A program made the position numbers and the translations under genes. A model generated the notes under the pieces. It made no database searches, was not told where the DNA came from, and worked only from the letters and a program-made list of their open reading frames with translations. This document shows positions 60,661 to 64,000 of a stretch of 64,000 nt of DNA, in pieces. How positions within the stretch are numbered: position 1 is the first letter of the stretch; each line of letters starts with the position of its first letter. The DNA comes from Sipunculus nudus. Its lineage: Eukaryota; Annelida; Sipuncula; Golfingiida; Sipunculidae. Location: positions 40,899,973 to 40,963,972 of the forward strand of contig CM049319.1 in the NCBI GenBank assembly GCA_026874595.1, written 5' to 3'.

Positions 60661-62460
60661 GAGACAAAAACTGCCTACAACTAACGATTTTATAAAATAG
60701 ATGTTAACTTCCTTGGCTACCAGTTAAAATTTGATCATATGACAAATTAATATTTATACATAAATTTTAAGAATTTTTAATTAATGAATAACGTAGGAAT
60801 TTGTTTATGCTATCATCATTTAAGTTATAATATTATATACATGTTCCACAATCTCGTGTTTGCATTCACATATCCAGTCCATATTCCCAGGTTTATTCGT
60901 GCATAAGTGAGTAAATAAACCACAAACGGATGCAAAGCCTTTATGAAGTCCATAAACACCATGTTAATTCTCTCGGACCTGTCTGGGGAGAGCATCGTGT
61001 CTGATGTCTCGCGACAGGCTCAAACACAGGCTCTATATCAGCAAGATGCCTCGATATTTGTCTCGGCAGTACTCCATTTTCGTTTTTTTCAGATTGGCTC
61101 TCACTGTCCCATATGGTGATGAACAGCAAATAAGTGAAACGTGTTAAGTATAGTTTTCACGGGGCGCGAAGTTATGTTCCCACCACACGTATACACGTCC
61201 AAACACATGCCGTCTGCCCTCTGGATATCTTATTGATTGCTTTTCGAAGACAGGACTTCGCGTAGGAGCGGAACTGCCATTTTCTGAGACTGTGGATTTC
61301 CGATTAAGGATAACATCAAGTGTTCAAACCGACGCACTTGTAAGGACTTTCCACCTTCATAACATCAGCCACAGCGTTTCCGTTCCTGTATGCATCCTGG
61401 GTGACAAGCAAATTCGTTTGAGTTGAAGAATTGTTTCGAGTGGATGATTGTCACAGACACTTCTTCCATGTGAGGAAACTGATTCTCAAACTTGGATATG
61501 ATGATGTAGCAAGAAAATGGAGGGAAGCGCACAGAACTGCGATTTCTTAAGTAAAATGTTTGCAAAAACTAAACGCTAGGATAAACGAAAAGTAAACACT
61601 GAGACATACCGAACAGAAACCTGCTCAGATATGCGTGTATCAATATAATTCACTGAGTTGACACGTGCTAAAAAATAACAGCTAGAATTATTCATTCTCA
61701 CGAATGCAGGCCCCTCCGCCATTTGGGTGGTTCCTAATGTAGTTTTACCCACAACCTGTGCTCTCGTTTACTTATAGAGCCTATGGTCTTAGGTTCATTG
61801 GTGCATTTGTTCCCGACAAGTGTTCGCTTTCACTTATTCGGGAAATAATTGCACTGCACACTTGTTAATATTCCTTGATTCTTTCCTGGATCCGGATCAT
61901 GAGCCGGACCCACACCAAAATCTAATCGATTCTTAATTGGCCCATTCCCGTGGTGCCCCGAAAATTTCATGGGATTAAAGGCAATGAAGCATTTTACTTA
62001 CAGTCAGTTAACTATAAACAGCAAGTTTGTGCAAGAAAATCACTATAAATATTTTACAAAATTATGACAAATGCACGCTTAAAACTGGCTCAGTTCCACA
62101 ATAATTCGTTTTTTTACGTTTTTTTATACATTTTTAATATACAGCAGATAGACGTTATGGTTTACAAAATAAAAGACCTAATTGGAGAGGTGTTTTTATT
62201 AAATTTAAATAAACGGTAATTTATCACAAACAAGTATATCCACAAATGTACACGTATGGTCTCCCCCTTTAACTTAAAATATGCCATCAGCTTCCTGAAA
62301 CTGGACTCAGTGTACTTAATATGAAATCTCTTCTCAATGTACAAAATATGAAGTCTCAGCTCAATGTACTAAAAATGAAATCTCAGCTCAATGTACTCAA
62401 TATGAAACCTCAGCTCAGTGTACCCTTACAGGGTGACATAAAAGCGGACCGAACTGTCTC
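60661..62460. other. Unassigned DNA upstream of the chitin-binding gene
   Basis: Minus-strand frames near 60.94-61.57 kb look slightly protein-like but no family is recognised. 62.33-62.42 kb has three ~30-bp repeats of AAATGAAATCTCAGCTCAATGT. Part of this stretch may be the first intron or promoter of the gene that follows. Confidence 0.4.
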
Positions 62461-62469
62461 GCTATAGAA

Positions 62470-62765
62470 GCTTGCTTTTCTAGCGAAGCGGTTGGTACGC
62501 CGGACTTGTGCGCTACCAACCTGAGTTCGACTCCCGGATCGGCCCAGGATTTTCCCTTCAACAATTTCTCTTCTTAACAAAATGGGAGGGATCCCGGACG
62601 AGATGTTTTGATGATTATAAATATTTTGGTCAAGGGTGGCCTCTATGCAATTTTAAGGGAGGGATTTTGTCAAGCTGGCTTGTGCCCGATGGTTCCATGT
62701 CAAGGTGGGCTTTTGTTCTGCACCCGTAAAATCAACTACAACATTGGCCTTTGATCACTGTGGCC
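62470..62765 (+). mobile_element. tRNA-derived SINE
   Basis: The tRNA-like head has A-box TAGCGAAGCGGTTGGTACGC and B-box CTGAGTTCGACTCCCGGATC about 30 bases later. A unique body follows. It lies in the intron just before the chitin-binding exon. It could instead be a tRNA pseudogene, but the arms are not well paired. Confidence 0.65.
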
Positions 62766-62851
62766 TACTTGGCATAAGAGAGATAATTCGGCTAGTTTTA
62801 CTATATCAGTTGAGCACTCTTTGCATTTTCATTTTGCTGTGTCTTTTACAG

Positions 62852-63058
62852 TGGGCAGTGTTCTGGCACAAGATTTTGAGTGTCCAAAGGACCCAAACAC
62901 CGGACAATGCTTGGACGGGAACTACCCCAACCCTGTAGACTGTAGCTCGTTCTTCCAGTGCGCCAACTGTATCAGGTATACCCAGTACTGTCCACCCGGG
63001 ACTCACTATTCTCCGAGGGCTGATGCTTGTGTTGATCCAGTCGAGGCTAAATGTGTCG
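62852..63058 (+). CDS. Chitin-binding (peritrophin-A/CBM14) exon of a secreted protein
   Basis: 207-bp exon, phase 1 at both ends; acceptor GTCTTTTACAG, donor G before GTAATT. It begins GSVLAQDFECP, in which VLAQ followed by D looks like the end of a signal peptide whose start is in an earlier exon. The chitin-binding type-2 domain follows with cysteine spacing CLDGNYPNPVDC, SSFFQC, YTQYC, RADAC and EAKC and the aromatic FF before QC, as in peritrophins. Such proteins bind chitin in gut lining, cuticle or shell matrix. The symmetric phase allows the module to be shuffled. The gene's first exon was not identified. Confidence 0.9.
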
Positions 63059-63290
63059 GTAATTATGACTTTTTTACATTCATGTCTTTTGATTTCGGAG
63101 TAGCATGATCGACCACATTATGATTTTGGAAACGTTTAATATTGTATTTTTATTTGAATTATGAAACACAGAAAATTACGGATATATAGTCGAACAGTAG
63201 TTCGTCAACTAGTGAAAAGCGGTGAAATATTACAATTTTAACAGTTTTTCAGAAATTGAAAAATATCTTCCACAAATTAAAATTTTACAG

Positions 63291-63806
63291 TGAGTACTCT
63301 GGCGCCATCTACAACCACACCTACTCCATCTACGACGACGCCTCCGGCCACCGAACCACCAACGACCACGCCACCCATCACAAGAGCACCTACAACAACC
63401 CCCCCGACCACGCAACCACCCACAACAGCGCCCCCTACCACGCAACCACCCACAACAGCGCCCCCTACCACGCAACCACCCACAACAGCGCCCCCTATCA
63501 CGCAACCACTCACAACAGAACCACCGACTACACAACCACCCACAACAGAACCACCCACAACACAACCACCCACAACCCAACCACCAACAACGCAACCACC
63601 GACAACCCAACCACCAACGACGCTACCACCGACAACCCAACTACCCACAACTCAACTACCGACAACCCAACCACCTACAACACAGCCACCAACAACCCAA
63701 CCTCCTACATCAGATCCACCTACAACCCAACTACCTACAACTGATCCACCTACAACTGCAGGTCTGACAACTTCAGCACCAAGCATACCTCCAGTACCTC
63801 CTCAAG
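63291..63806 (+). CDS. Mucin-like Pro/Thr repeat exon of the chitin-binding gene
   Basis: 516-bp exon, phase 1 to phase 1, acceptor AATTTTACAG, donor CAAG before GTAAGT. It encodes about 172 residues, starting STLAPSTTTPTPSTTT. The middle is a tandem repeat of TTAPPTTQPP/TTQPPTTEPP, about 10 residues (30 bp). The end is TTSAPSIPPVPPQ. Such stretches are heavily O-glycosylated spacers joined to chitin-binding domains in insect and mollusc matrix mucins. Several other frames are open across the repeat (THNPTTN on +, VVGG on the minus strand) but lack proper splice phase. The 5' exon joins in frame, and more exons must lie beyond the window. Confidence 0.9.
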
Positions 63807-64000
63807 GTAAGTATTCTTATAACATTGCGTTTGTCTGTCTGTGCGTATGCCATTCTGTCTGCCAGTTTACAAGGTCCTCTGGTAATGATTATGAATTGCA
63901 ATAATTTTGGGAGACGTTGAATGTAAATGTTCAAATGAACTTATGTTCGCCTTGTTTGGACAGACAGGATTAACGAGCTGGACAGTGGATGCCTTATCAG
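63807..64000. other. Intron, window edge
   Basis: The start of the next intron. A possible acceptor TTTGGACAG at 63956-63964 cannot be confirmed because the window ends. Confidence 0.5.

Noticed and set aside
62480-62540. Functional tRNA gene
   Set aside because: A- and B-box words are good but the acceptor and anticodon stems do not pair well and a SINE-like body follows, so it was called a SINE.
63256-63744. Alternative frames across the mucin repeat (THNPTTN on +, VVGG and CGWLRGRG on -)
   Set aside because: The chosen frame joins the chitin-binding exon in correct phase and gives the expected Pro/Thr mucin; the others are shadows of the repeat.

Overview
This is eukaryotic nuclear DNA. 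It has split genes with GT/AG introns, no operons, and a very high load of tandem and dispersed repeats. A membrane-type guanylyl cyclase, a chitin-binding/mucin exon pair, an INT-before-RT Ty3/gypsy-like element and many repeats containing CTTGACCTTGACC-type strings together suggest a lophotrochozoan, most likely a bivalve mollusc. That assignment is inference. Most open reading frames in the window are repeat artefacts.

Layout. (1) 1-6.4 kb is an 86-bp dimeric satellite, followed by a 30/90-bp minisatellite at 6.4-7.3 kb. (2) 7.3-31.6 kb carries the last six exons (+ strand) of a receptor-type guanylyl cyclase: 7311-7434, 7681-7749, 16735-16897, 24231-24341, 28210-28301 and 31120-31641. They join in frame to give a complete cyclase catalytic domain plus a C-terminal tail of about 150 residues. 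Extracellular, membrane and kinase-homology exons lie upstream of the window. All but one of the introns seen carry a different tandem array or transposon remnant: an L1/Tx1-like LINE, a gypsy fragment, tRNA-derived SINEs, a hAT-like MITE and a 1.97-kb long-TIR element. (3) 31.6-38 kb is 3' flank with minisatellites, dispersed repeats, a solo LTR at 34.9 kb and a LINE 3' end. (4) 38.0-43.5 kb is a decayed minus-strand LTR retroelement in gypsy-like sequence, but with the order gag-PR-INT-RT-RH as in Gmr1-like elements. LTRs resembling its own also sit at 34894-35666, 50011-50777 and 52363-53105, the last followed by the start of gag. (5) 43.5-55 kb is repeat-rich DNA with no convincing host gene. 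(6) 55.9-58.3 kb is a pseudogene of a large invertebrate family of unknown function with a CXC-like cysteine-rich end, split by a 601-bp MITE with TTA target duplications. (7) 58.3-62.8 kb holds repeats. (8) 62.85-63.8 kb has two phase-1/phase-1 exons (+ strand) of a secreted protein: a chitin-binding (peritrophin-A/CBM14) domain and a Pro/Thr mucin-like repeat. The gene continues beyond the window.

The two host genes show no obvious functional link. The cyclase would make cGMP at the membrane, and the chitin-binding mucin would act in extracellular matrix, shell or gut lining. All identifications come from reading motifs by eye; no database search was run.
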